A stretch of 64,000 bases of DNA from Sulfurovum sp. UBA12169. Lineage in GTDB: Bacteria; Campylobacterota; Campylobacteria; Campylobacterales; Sulfurovaceae. Position 1 is the stretch's first letter, and every line of letters starts with the position of its first letter. The notes beneath the pieces are model-generated. The model searched no databases, was not told where the DNA came from, and saw only the letters and a program-made list of their open reading frames with translations. The DNA lies in contig DLUH01000001.1 of the NCBI GenBank assembly GCA_002742845.1, forward strand, positions 437,291-501,290. The letters run 5' to 3'. Position numbers and translations under genes: made by a program. This document shows, in pieces, positions 9,432 through 17,871 of the stretch.

Positions 9432-9446
9432 TGCTATAATCCTCCT
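9432..9446 (+). promoter_or_regulatory. Extended -10 box six bases before the antiporter start
   Basis: TGCTATAAT at 9432-9440 is followed by CCTCCT and then the ATG at 9447. Transcription should start at or next to the A of the ATG, giving a leaderless mRNA. There is no upstream Shine-Dalgarno sequence. Confidence 0.65.
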
Positions 9447-10826
9447 ATGGAATACGGAATTTTATCAATTATCATCCCGCTCTTGACGATCTTTTTAGCA
9501 ATTATAACCAAAGATGTTGTGGTTTCACTCGTAAGCGGTATTTTTGCAGGGATGTTGGTGCTGCACAACTATAATCCTCTGGATGCATGCATTGCATTGC
9601 TTGAAGGAATCATTACGCTTTTTGCTGAAGACTGGATTACAAAGACGCTTGTTTTTATGCTTTTGGTAGGCTCTATTATCAGGCTGCTTGCACAGAGTGG
9701 CGCTATCGACAGTTTCGTAGCATACCTCGGTCAAAAAGCAAAAACCGTAGATTCCCCCAAAGGCGCGATGCTTCTGGCCTATGTTATCGGCATCGTAATC
9801 TTCATAGAATCTTCTATCACCGCTCTTGTTGCCGGCACGGTTGCCAAACCGCTATGTGACAAAAACGGCGTCAGCAGAGAAAAACTCGCTTACATTTGCG
9901 ATTCAACCTCTGCCCCTGTATGTTCGCTTATTCCGCTCAATGCATGGGGTGCACTTCTTTTAGGGCTTATCATCACAGCGATAGATTCGCATGTAATTTC
10001 CGGAGACGGGATATCTTTGCTCATCGCTTCTATTCCTTACAACTTTTATTCCATTTTTACACTGCTGATTGTCTTGGCTGTAATATTTTTCAATATTAAT
10101 ATCGGACCCATGAAGCGGTCCGTTCCCAGGCCCTATATCCCCTATACCCCAAAAGATCAAGTTAAAGCCTCCCCCTACAAAATGCTTTTGCCGATTTTCT
10201 TCATGGTTTTGATGGTGCCCTTGGCACTGTATTTTACAGGTAAAGGCAACATTCTTAAGGGCAGCGGTTCCACCTCTGTATATTATGCTGTTATCTTTAC
10301 TTTACTCTTTATCTATCTTTACTTCATCCCTGCCAAAGTACTCACTCATAAAAGTTATTTTGCAGGATTTTATCAAGGAATGGGTGAGATGTTGCCTGTA
10401 ACGATTATACTGCTTTTTGCGCTTTTAATCGGCAAGGTCATCGGGGATTTAGGTACGGCACAATATCTGGCACATATACTCCAGGGCAATATTTCTCCCA
10501 TGATTGTGCCAATGCTTATCTTTCTTGTAGCCGGTATCATCTCATTTTCTACAGGAACAAGCTGGGGAACCTTTTCGATCATGATGCCCATTGCGCTTGC
10601 CTTAGGTGCAACACTGCATCTTGATATTCCCGTTGTTATCGCAGCGGTTATCTCGGGCGGCATCTTTGGGGACCATGCTTCACCCATCTCTGACACAACG
10701 ATCATCTCCTCTATGGCAGCAGAATGCGACCACATCTCCCATGTGCGTACACAATTGCCTTATGCTCTGATCGCGGGAACACTGGCCGGTGCGGCATTTT
10801 TGATAGCCGGGTGGCTGACAGCATGA
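9447..10826 (+). CDS. NhaC-family Na+/H+ antiporter or related carboxylate/amine transporter
   Basis: A 459-residue, roughly 11-helix inner-membrane protein of the NhaC superfamily, which exchanges sodium for protons or moves organic acids/amines. Supporting segments are DSTSAPVCSLIPLNAWGA (about 152-169), SFSTGTSWGTFSIMMPIA (about 369-386) and FGDHASPISDTTIISS (about 413-428), which hold the conserved charged and Ser/Thr residues of the family. I chose the ATG at 9447; an in-frame ATG at 9411 would add 12 residues lacking any hydrophobic character and would lie upstream of the promoter. The exact substrate cannot be read from the sequence. Confidence 0.88.
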   Translation: MEYGILSIIIPLLTIFLAIITKDVVVSLVSGIFAGMLVLHNYNPLDACIALLEGIITLFAEDWITKTLVFMLLVGSIIRLLAQSGAIDSFVAYLGQKAKTVDSPKGAMLLAYVIGIVIFIESSITALVAGTVAKPLCDKNGVSREKLAYICDSTSAPVCSLIPLNAWGALLLGLIITAIDSHVISGDGISLLIASIPYNFYSIFTLLIVLAVIFFNINIGPMKRSVPRPYIPYTPKDQVKASPYKMLLPIFFMVLMVPLALYFTGKGNILKGSGSTSVYYAVIFTLLFIYLYFIPAKVLTHKSYFAGFYQGMGEMLPVTIILLFALLIGKVIGDLGTAQYLAHILQGNISPMIVPMLIFLVAGIISFSTGTSWGTFSIMMPIALALGATLHLDIPVVIAAVISGGIFGDHASPISDTTIISSMAAECDHISHVRTQLPYALIAGTLAGAAFLIAGWLTA

Positions 10827-10914
10827 AGCAAAATTATTTTTTCAAAAACAATAGGTTGCCCCAATACTCTGCCGGGTGGATTTTTTTATGCCTAGCCAAA
10901 AAGGAATTTGTCAA

Positions 10915-11961
10915 ATGAAACTTTTAGTCTCAGCCCTTGAGCCTTCATCAAATCTTCATCTTAAAGAAGTACTTAAACACATGCAGGATGTAGAACTGAT
11001 CGGAATTTTTGATAAGAGCATCAAGCAAGGAACTCCGCTTTATGACATCAGCGAAATGGCGGTCATGGGGGTAGTTGATGCTTTAAAAAAACTGCGCTGG
11101 TTTTTTAAAGTTGCCGATGAGATGGTAGAGCTCGCTTCAGAAGCGGACAAAGTCCTTTTGATGGACTCCTCAGGCTTCAACCTCCCTTTGGCCAAAAAAT
11201 TAAAAGAAGCCTATCCTCAAAAAGAGATCATCTACTACATTCTGCCTCAAGTATGGGCCAGCCGTCGAAAACGGGTTAAAAAACTTGAAACCTATTGTGA
11301 TCGATTGCTTGGTATCCTGCCTTTCGAAATCAGCTGCTACACCAAAGGCAAAGCGCATTACGTAGGACATCCTTTGCTTGATGAGATCAAAACAGAAAGA
11401 AATCCTAATGAGGCTAAAGGCCACATCGCTTTCCTTCCGGGAAGCCGCAGAAGCGAGATAAGCCGTCTGATGCCTATTTTTTTGGAACTTAGACGCAAAT
11501 TGGGCAATGCTATCCATCCCCTGCTGGTCATTCCTCCACACTTCAGCGAACAAAAAATAGCCAAACTTTACGCAGGCAGCCAAGAGTTTGAAATCATACG
11601 CGATACGCATGAAGCGCTTAAGCGTTCAGAGTTTGCCTTTATCTGTTCGGGCACCGCAACACTCGAAGCCGCTCTCATTGGCACTCCTTTCACTCTGGCA
11701 TACATTGCTAAAAAAATAGATTTTTTCATAGGCACAAAACTATTGGGCATCAAACAGGTAGGACTTGCCAATATCATTCTGACGCACCATAACAATACCG
11801 CCTTACACAACGAGTTGCTCCAAGAGAATGTAACCGTTGACAATCTGCTCAAAGAGTATTACAATACCGACCGAAACATATTCGCAAAGAAAGCACAAGA
11901 ACTTAGAGCATATCTCTCGCACGGCAGCAGCCAAAATGTGGCAAAAATCATTATGGAGTAA
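10915..11961 (+). CDS. lpxB: Lipid-A-disaccharide synthase
   Basis: A 348-residue glycosyltransferase that joins lipid X and UDP-2,3-diacylglucosamine to give the lipid A disaccharide at the inner membrane. Typical LpxB segments are PQVWASRRKRVK (about 117-128), VGHPLLDE, LPGSRRSEISRLMP (about 178-191), CSGTATLEAA (about 246-255) and GIKQVGLANII. The start at 10915 is set by AAGGA at 10901-10905; an earlier in-frame ATG at 10876 would add 13 unconserved residues. Lipid A genes lpxA and fabZ lie 1.2 kb downstream, with queH in between. Confidence 0.93.
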   Translation: MKLLVSALEPSSNLHLKEVLKHMQDVELIGIFDKSIKQGTPLYDISEMAVMGVVDALKKLRWFFKVADEMVELASEADKVLLMDSSGFNLPLAKKLKEAYPQKEIIYYILPQVWASRRKRVKKLETYCDRLLGILPFEISCYTKGKAHYVGHPLLDEIKTERNPNEAKGHIAFLPGSRRSEISRLMPIFLELRRKLGNAIHPLLVIPPHFSEQKIAKLYAGSQEFEIIRDTHEALKRSEFAFICSGTATLEAALIGTPFTLAYIAKKIDFFIGTKLLGIKQVGLANIILTHHNNTALHNELLQENVTVDNLLKEYYNTDRNIFAKKAQELRAYLSHGSSQNVAKIIME

Positions 11962-11965
11962 ACCA

Positions 11966-12028
11966 ATGAGCCTTTCACTCTTCACTCTTCACTCTTCATC
12001 GCGTCCCTGCAAAGGACGACGATGTTAG
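11966..12028 (+). CDS. 20-residue leader ORF with heptanucleotide repeat, overlapping queH
   Basis: An ATG at 11966 with GGAG 7 bases upstream opens a 20-codon frame that ends at 12028, seven bases past the queH ATG at 12022. It contains 3.6 copies of TTCACTC at 11974-11998. Its peptide (starting MSLSLFTLHSSS) resembles nothing I know, so the ORF may matter only for translational coupling. Whether it is translated is unproven. Confidence 0.35.
   Translation: MSLSLFTLHSSSRPCKGRRC
11974..11998 (+). repeat. Heptanucleotide tandem repeat (TTCACTC x3.6)
   Basis: TTCACTC occurs at 11974-11980, 11981-11987 and 11988-11994, followed by TTCA. It is the only clear short tandem repeat of this kind in the window. 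Its unit is not a multiple of three, so copy-number change would shift the frame of the leader ORF relative to queH. Confidence 0.8.
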
Positions 12029-13098
12029 TACATATCTGCTGCGCGGTAGACAGCCATTTTTTTTTACAAAAGCTTCAAGCAGAATATCCGCAAGAAAAAC
12101 TTATAGGTTTTTTTTATGATCCAAACATTCATCCTTACAGCGAGTACCGTCTAAGACTTTTGGATGTAACGCGCAGTTGCAAAATGCTGGGTATTGAACT
12201 GATAGAGGGGCCTTATGATATCGAGGATTGGCTCGAGACAGTCAGAGGACTAGAGCATGAACCTGAAAAAGGAGCACGCTGCTCTGTCTGTTTTGACAAA
12301 CGCTTTGATGTTTCTGCACAAAAGGCCAAAGAACTTGGAGAAAAAACCTTTACCTCCACCTTGCTTACCAGCCCAAAAAAATCGCTAAAACAGCTCAAGC
12401 AAGCCGGAGATGCTTTGGCTCAGCGCGAAGGTATCACTTTTGCGGCACCCGATTACCGTAAAGCTTCGGGGACACAAGAACAAAATATCATGGCAAAAGA
12501 AGACGCCCTTTATCGTCAAGATTATTGCGGATGCATCTATGGACTCACCATGCAAAGGGATCAACAAAATAAACTTGCAGATGAACTTTTTTCGCCGATT
12601 TCAAATCAAATACAGCCAGAATCCATAGAAGCCCGTATTGCTCTTTATGAAAAACGATGGGATCTTGAAAAAAATAAAATTCCCCACAAGATTATAAAAG
12701 AGCGTTTTTTAAATTGGAGGCTGCTCAGCGGCCTATTGCGTGTACGCAAAGAAATTCTTCCTGCACATTTTTTACCCTATTCTACGCTCAAAAGCCAATT
12801 TACTCGAGGAAAAATAGAATACGCTATTGATAACGTGCATCATATGAGTCGCGATGAAGTGCGTTTTATTACGCTTCAAACTTATAATGATCTGGCATCC
12901 GCACACTATTCCACTGTCAAAGAGCTTATTTTCAATCCACCGTCTTTTGAAGAGGAGGTAATCCTCAGAAGCCGCATTACACATACTCCTTTTGATCTGG
13001 GACTCATCCTTGTTGTAGATAAAATACCAAGCAGCAAAATTGAAATTTTATGCGAGAGCAAAACATATAGCGATGTGAAAGAAAATCTCATAACATAG
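12022..13098 (+). CDS. queH: Epoxyqueuosine reductase QueH
   Basis: A 358-residue QueH (DUF208), which reduces epoxyqueuosine to queuosine in tRNA. The N-terminal half has the family's metal-ligand cysteines: Cys6-Cys7 (HICCAVDS) and Cys87-x2-Cys90 (RCSVCFDKR), plus FFYDPNIHP (30-38) and TSTLLTSP. A second Cys pair sits in YRQDYCGCIYG (about 168-178). The C-terminal half (about 185-358) goes beyond the roughly 200-residue core and has no motif I recognise. AAAGGACG lies just before the ATG, and translation may be coupled to the leader ORF. Confidence 0.88.
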   Translation: MLVHICCAVDSHFFLQKLQAEYPQEKLIGFFYDPNIHPYSEYRLRLLDVTRSCKMLGIELIEGPYDIEDWLETVRGLEHEPEKGARCSVCFDKRFDVSAQKAKELGEKTFTSTLLTSPKKSLKQLKQAGDALAQREGITFAAPDYRKASGTQEQNIMAKEDALYRQDYCGCIYGLTMQRDQQNKLADELFSPISNQIQPESIEARIALYEKRWDLEKNKIPHKIIKERFLNWRLLSGLLRVRKEILPAHFLPYSTLKSQFTRGKIEYAIDNVHHMSRDEVRFITLQTYNDLASAHYSTVKELIFNPPSFEEEVILRSRITHTPFDLGLILVVDKIPSSKIEILCESKTYSDVKENLIT

Positions 13099-13179
13099 AG
13101 TATCTGCCTGTTGGTACTCTTATAAGATTTTTAGCAAAGATTAGATAAAATTATTGTAAATTTTCCACAAAGGTTTCAC

Positions 13180-13629
13180 TTGCTTTATAATGTAATTGAT
13201 ATTCAAAAGATCTTGCCTCATAGATATCCGTTTTTGCTGGTTGATAGAATTATTTCGTTGAAAGAAGGGGAATATATCGAAGGATATAAAAATATTTCCA
13301 TTTCTGAACCCGTATTTCAGGGACATTTTCCCGACCACCCTATCTACCCCGGTGTAATGATTATAGAAGGCATGGCGCAGACAGGCGGTGTATTGGCATT
13401 TAAAAGCATGGATACAAACAGTCAAGAAGAGATTGAAAATAAAGTTGTTTATTTTATGAGTATTGATAAAGCAAAATTTCGTTCGCCTGTGACACCCGGA
13501 GATCAGCTTGTTTATAAAATCAAAGTGATTAAACACAAAGGTGCAGTTTGGCAACTTGATGCGTTGGCTTATGTGGACGATAAGATCGTCGCACAAGCAG
13601 AACTTAAAGCCATGATTGTTGACAAATAA
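13180..13629 (+). CDS. fabZ: 3-hydroxyacyl-[ACP] dehydratase FabZ
   Basis: A 149-residue hot-dog-fold dehydratase of fatty acid elongation. The catalytic pair is His49 ([13 protein letters not shown]) and Glu63 ([11 protein letters not shown]). The start is TTG at 13180, with AAAGG about 8 bases upstream; the first codons read [17 protein letters not shown], the usual FabZ opening. It begins the run fabZ-lpxA-clpX-mreB-mreC, an order I associate with Campylobacterota. Confidence 0.97.
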   Translation: MLYNVIDIQKILPHRYPFLLVDRIISLKEGEYIEGYKNISISEPVFQGHFPDHPIYPGVMIIEGMAQTGGVLAFKSMDTNSQEEIENKVVYFMSIDKAKFRSPVTPGDQLVYKIKVIKHKGAVWQLDALAYVDDKIVAQAELKAMIVDK

Positions 13630-13650
13630 TCATATAAATTGAGGTTAGCC

Positions 13651-14460
13651 ATGTCTATTCATCCAAGTGCCATTATCCAAGCCGGTGCCAAAATAGGAAA
13701 AGAGGTTACAGTCGGTCCGTTTGCCTACATTGGGGCCGGAGTATCTATAGGCGATGGTACTTCCGTAGGGTCCCATACTGTGATTGAGGGGGATACAAGC
13801 ATTGGCAAAAATAACCGTATTTTTTCTCATGCTGCCATAGGAACTATTCCCCAAGACCTAAAATATGCCGGAGAAAAAGTACAGCTTGTGATCGGTGACA
13901 ACAACATCATAAGAGAATTTACCCTCATTAATCCCGGAACCAAAGGCGGGGGCTCAGTGACAAAAATAGGAAATAATAATCTTCTGATGGGATATGTCCA
14001 TTTGGGTCATGATGTAATCATGGGAAACCACTGCATCCTTGCCAACGGTGCCACTCTTGCCGGCCATGTTGAGCTGGGCGATCATGTTGTAATCGGAGGA
14101 CTTACTCCTGTTCATCAGTTTGTCCATATAGGGGATTATGCCATGATAGGCGGCGCGAGTGCTTTGGCGCAAGATATTCCTCCTTTTTGTTTAGCCGAAG
14201 GAAATCGTGCGGGATTACGCGGTTTAAACCTTACGGGATTAAGAAGAAAACTTCAAAGAGAAGATATAGATGCGCTGAAAATTGCCTATCGCGAACTGTT
14301 TGAACAGGGAAATCCGCTGCAAGAAGTCGCACAAAAGCTGCTTGAAGAGAATGAGTCTGAGCAAGTAAAGAAAATGTGTAAATTTATTATTGCCTCCAAG
14401 CGGGGCATTCCTTTTACACGTAAAGAAAAAAGGAAAGAAAATGTCGATGAAAAAATGTAG
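13651..14460 (+). CDS. lpxA: UDP-N-acetylglucosamine O-acyltransferase LpxA
   Basis: A 269-residue trimeric left-handed beta-helix enzyme that puts the first 3-hydroxyacyl chain on UDP-GlcNAc in lipid A synthesis. Hexapeptide repeats fill residues 8-180 and His120 in VHLGHDV is the catalytic base. The C-terminal helical domain (about 190-269) ends in a basic tail. ATG at 13651 is preferred because GAGGT lies six bases upstream; the alternative TTG at 13639 adds four residues. The tail overlaps the clpX start by 20 bases. Confidence 0.96.
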   Translation: MSIHPSAIIQAGAKIGKEVTVGPFAYIGAGVSIGDGTSVGSHTVIEGDTSIGKNNRIFSHAAIGTIPQDLKYAGEKVQLVIGDNNIIREFTLINPGTKGGGSVTKIGNNNLLMGYVHLGHDVIMGNHCILANGATLAGHVELGDHVVIGGLTPVHQFVHIGDYAMIGGASALAQDIPPFCLAEGNRAGLRGLNLTGLRRKLQREDIDALKIAYRELFEQGNPLQEVAQKLLEENESEQVKKMCKFIIASKRGIPFTRKEKRKENVDEKM

Positions 14461-15661
14461 CTTTTGCCATAGCACCGAGAGCGAAGAAAATCCCCTTATT
14501 GCCGGCGAAAGCGCCTATATTTGTTCCAACTGTGTAATATCTGCCTACAAGATTCTCTTCGGCGAAGAAGAGCAAGAAGAGCATCAAATCGATTTTGAAA
14601 ATCAAATACTTTATACGCCAAAAGAGATCAATGCTCTGCTCAATGACTATGTAATAGGTCAGGAAAATGCAAAAAAGACACTTGCCGTAGCTGTCTACAA
14701 TCACTATAAACGTATTTTTAAAGATATACTTACTGATGATACGCAGATTTCCAAATCAAACGTACTGCTCATCGGTCCTACAGGCTCCGGAAAAACGCTA
14801 TTGGCTCAAACGATTGCAAAATTTCTTAATGTACCTATCGCTATTGCAGATGCAACCAACCTTACTGAAGCAGGATATGTCGGCGAAGATGTCGAGAACA
14901 TTCTTACCAAACTCTTCATGGCAGCAGATGGCGATGTGGAACGTGCAGAGAGAGGCATTGTTTTTATAGATGAAATCGATAAAATCGCCAGAATGGGCGA
15001 AAATAGATCAATTACACGCGATGTTTCCGGCGAAGGCGTACAGCAGGCACTTCTTAAGCTGATCGAGGGTTCTGTAGTCAACATTCCTCCAAAAGGCGGC
15101 AGAAAACACCCCAACCAAGATTTTATTCAGATAGATACCTCCAATATTCTTTTTATTTGCGGCGGTGCATTTGACGGATTAAACGATATCATCAAAAGAA
15201 GACTTGGAAGCAATACGCTTGGTTTTGGACAAGAAAAACGCAGCAAGAAAGAAGAAGAAAACCTTCTTCATCTGGTTGAGTCTGACGACCTTGTTTCTTT
15301 TGGGCTTATCCCTGAACTTATCGGCCGTCTTCATGTGTTTGCTACACTTGGAGCCATCACAAAAGAGGAGATGGTGCGCATTTTGGTTGAACCAAAAAAT
15401 TCACTCATCAGGCAATACCAAAAACTTTTTGAAATTGACGGTGTAGAGCTCAATTTTGAAACAGAGTCGCTATCGCTCATTGCACAAAAAGCCATAGACA
15501 GAAAAACCGGCGCAAGAGGCTTGCGGTCTATCTTGGAAGAAATTTTACTTGATATTATGTATGAATTGCCCGAACTCTCAGGATACGAAGTTGTGATTAC
15601 AGAAGATGTAGTCAAAACAGGGGCAAAACCTTTGTATATTAAAAAGAAAAAGACGGCATAA
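14441..15661 (+). CDS. clpX: ClpX, ATPase subunit of Clp protease
   Basis: A 406-residue AAA+ unfoldase that feeds substrates to ClpP. The N-terminal zinc finger has Cys6, Cys9, Cys28 and Cys31. Walker A GPTGSGKT is at 112-119, GYVGEDVE and the Walker [10 protein letters not shown] follow, and [11 protein letters not shown] lies in the sensor region. I chose ATG 14441 (AGGAAAGAAA upstream); a TTG at 14390 would place 17 basic residues in front of the zinc finger. It overlaps the 3' end of lpxA. Confidence 0.97.
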   Translation: MSMKKCSFCHSTESEENPLIAGESAYICSNCVISAYKILFGEEEQEEHQIDFENQILYTPKEINALLNDYVIGQENAKKTLAVAVYNHYKRIFKDILTDDTQISKSNVLLIGPTGSGKTLLAQTIAKFLNVPIAIADATNLTEAGYVGEDVENILTKLFMAADGDVERAERGIVFIDEIDKIARMGENRSITRDVSGEGVQQALLKLIEGSVVNIPPKGGRKHPNQDFIQIDTSNILFICGGAFDGLNDIIKRRLGSNTLGFGQEKRSKKEEENLLHLVESDDLVSFGLIPELIGRLHVFATLGAITKEEMVRILVEPKNSLIRQYQKLFEIDGVELNFETESLSLIAQKAIDRKTGARGLRSILEEILLDIMYELPELSGYEVVITEDVVKTGAKPLYIKKKKTA

Positions 15662-15696
15662 TAAAATGTTGACCGTCTCTCATAAAGGATAAATAA

Positions 15697-16731
15697 ATGT
15701 TTAAAAAATTATTGGGCATGTTCTCTAATGACTTAGCCATCGATCTAGGAACAGCAAACACCCTTGTATTGGTAAAAGGTGAAGGGATTGTAATCAATGA
15801 ACCTTCTGTTGTTGCCATCCAATTTGACAAACAGGGGCATCAACGCATTCTTGCAGTAGGGCAAGAAGCTAAAGAAATGGTAGGGAAAACCCCCGGCAAT
15901 ATCAGAGCTGTCCGCCCTATGAAAGACGGTGTCATTGCAGATTTTGAAGTAACAGAAATGATGATTCGTTATTTTATAGAAAAGGCACACAAAAGAAAAA
16001 GCTTTTTCAGCCCGCGCATCATCATCAGTGTGCCTTACGGATTAACGCAAGTAGAAAGACGTGCTGTTAAAGATTCCGCGGAACATGCCGGGGCTCGTTA
16101 TGTCTATCTTATTGAAGAACCTATGGCAGCCGCTATAGGAGCAGGACTTCCCGTTAAAGACCCCAACGGCAATCTCATTGTTGACATCGGCGGCGGGACA
16201 ACTGAGATTGGTGTAACTTCCTTGGGCGGACTTGTACTTAGCAAATCCATCCGTGTCGCCGGAGACAAAATTGATCAGGCTATCGTAGATTACTGCAGAA
16301 GAAATTTCAACCTTCTTATTGGTGACAGAGTTGCAGAAGAACTCAAAATCAAAATCGGTACCGCTATCCCCCTCGAAGAAGAGTTAACCACTGTTGTAAG
16401 AGGAAGAGATCAAATAGAAGGCAGCCTAACCTCTATTGAGATTACCAGCGAACATATCCGTTCAGCCATGAAAGATTCACTGGAGGAAATTGCCGATGCG
16501 CTGGTGGCTGTTCTTGAAGAAATGCCGCCCGAACTAGCCGGAGATATCGTAGAAAACGGTATTGTACTTTCAGGAGGCGGCGCACTCATCAGAGGTTTAG
16601 ACAAATACCTTTCAGATATTATCAAGCTTCCTGTGTATGTTGCAGAAGAACCCCTTCTTGCCGTAGCCAAAGGTACAGGTAAGGCACTGGATGAAATAGA
16701 TCTGCTACAACAAACGGCATATGAAGACTAG
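15697..16731 (+). CDS. mreB: Rod-shape determining actin MreB
   Basis: A 344-residue bacterial actin that guides lateral wall synthesis under the inner membrane. DLGTANTLV (residues 14-22) is phosphate loop 1, VDIGGGTTEIG (about 161-171) is phosphate loop 2, and SGGGALIRGLD (about 289-299) is the adenosine motif. An N-terminal amphipathic patch (MFKKLLGMFS) can bind membrane. It overlaps mreC by 11 bases. Confidence 0.98.
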   Translation: MFKKLLGMFSNDLAIDLGTANTLVLVKGEGIVINEPSVVAIQFDKQGHQRILAVGQEAKEMVGKTPGNIRAVRPMKDGVIADFEVTEMMIRYFIEKAHKRKSFFSPRIIISVPYGLTQVERRAVKDSAEHAGARYVYLIEEPMAAAIGAGLPVKDPNGNLIVDIGGGTTEIGVTSLGGLVLSKSIRVAGDKIDQAIVDYCRRNFNLLIGDRVAEELKIKIGTAIPLEEELTTVVRGRDQIEGSLTSIEITSEHIRSAMKDSLEEIADALVAVLEEMPPELAGDIVENGIVLSGGGALIRGLDKYLSDIIKLPVYVAEEPLLAVAKGTGKALDEIDLLQQTAYED

Positions 16732-17782
16732 AATCGTTATCATTGTCATCCTGCTTTTGGTTTTAACCATACTTTTGACAAGAAATGATGAGCGTATTAC
16801 CAATACGCTTTTGGGTGTCATCAACCCCATTAAGCAAAACTATCAACATTTCACACAAAATTTAGAAGATAAAAGCCAAAGCTATCTCTTTCAAAAAGAG
16901 TCCATTGAGAAACTCAATAAAGAAAATCTTATTCTGCGCCAACGTCTTTTGGAACAAACCCACTATATCAAGCAAGTCAAAGATATCTATAACATATTGC
17001 CCCAGCTTAGTAAGATACCTGCTCGCAACATCTCTATCACCGATACCATCTCTTATGTAAAACTTAACAGTTTTTCACAAATTATTCTCACCAAACCCAG
17101 AGGCTTAAAAGAAGGCAAACTCTATGGTCTGATACAAAATAATGTCGTTGCGGGTACTGCGCAAGTGCATAACCATCAACTTTATGGCTACTTAACTTCT
17201 GATGAAATGTGCCGCTTTGCTGTTTTTATAGGCAAAGACAAGGCTCCGGGTATTGCTATAGGGTTCAAAGAAAATGAAATGCTAGTCAAATTTATCCCCA
17301 AATGGCATAAGATAAAAAAGGGGGACTTTGTGGTCACCAACGGGCTGGATGATATATTTTTCAGCGATATTCCGGTAGGCATCGTGACCGAAATCGAGGT
17401 TCAAAGCTCTTACAAGGTGGCTCGCATCAAAACCTATAGTGATATTTTTCATCCCAAAACATTTTTTTTAATCAATGATGCAAAAACAACACTTGCGCAA
17501 GGATTTGATGCCAATACTACCCGTTTAGCCGTACAATACTCTACGTCTATGGATTTAAAAAAGGAACAGAATCAAACAGCAATAATGCAAGACAATAACC
17601 AAACAATGCCTACTGTTTCGAGCATACCAAGCCGCATTGACCAAACACAGGAGAATGTAATTGAACCGGAAATTCCTTTAGAAAAAATCGAAGCGGTTAA
17701 ACCAAAAACCCCACAAACCACCGTCAAAGAAAAACCTAAAAATAAAAATCTGCAAAACAGCAACAGTTTGGACCTTTTTTAA
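16721..17782 (+). CDS. mreC: Rod-shape determining protein MreC
   Basis: A 353-residue bitopic membrane protein that links MreB to periplasmic wall enzymes. A single transmembrane helix at about residues 4-20 is followed by a coiled-coil (about 40-85) and the beta-domain pair ending near residue 260. Residues 262-353 are a polar, Gln/Asn/Lys-rich tail absent from short MreC proteins and probably disordered. No mreD follows directly; a weak terminator and then carB come next. Confidence 0.93.
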   Translation: MKTRIVIIVILLLVLTILLTRNDERITNTLLGVINPIKQNYQHFTQNLEDKSQSYLFQKESIEKLNKENLILRQRLLEQTHYIKQVKDIYNILPQLSKIPARNISITDTISYVKLNSFSQIILTKPRGLKEGKLYGLIQNNVVAGTAQVHNHQLYGYLTSDEMCRFAVFIGKDKAPGIAIGFKENEMLVKFIPKWHKIKKGDFVVTNGLDDIFFSDIPVGIVTEIEVQSSYKVARIKTYSDIFHPKTFFLINDAKTTLAQGFDANTTRLAVQYSTSMDLKKEQNQTAIMQDNNQTMPTVSSIPSRIDQTQENVIEPEIPLEKIEAVKPKTPQTTVKEKPKNKNLQNSNSLDLF

Positions 17783-17800
17783 TATCTATTTTCTTTATAA

Positions 17801-17824
17801 AAACCCTTTTTAAGGGCTTTTTAT
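17801..17824 (+). terminator. Short terminator-like hairpin after mreC
   Basis: CCCTT (17804-17808) and AAGGG (17812-17816) form a short stem with a TTT loop, followed by CTTTTTAT. The stem is only five pairs, so termination may be partial. Confidence 0.45.
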
Positions 17825-17836
17825 ATCTCTTAAGTG

Positions 17837-17842
17837 TATAAT
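17837..17842 (+). promoter_or_regulatory. -10 box for carB
   Basis: TATAAT at 17837-17842, 30 bases before the carB ATG and just after the mreC terminator, is the likely -10 box. Confidence 0.5.
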
Positions 17843-17871
17843 TTTTAACTAAAAATCAAGGGTATTTCTCC

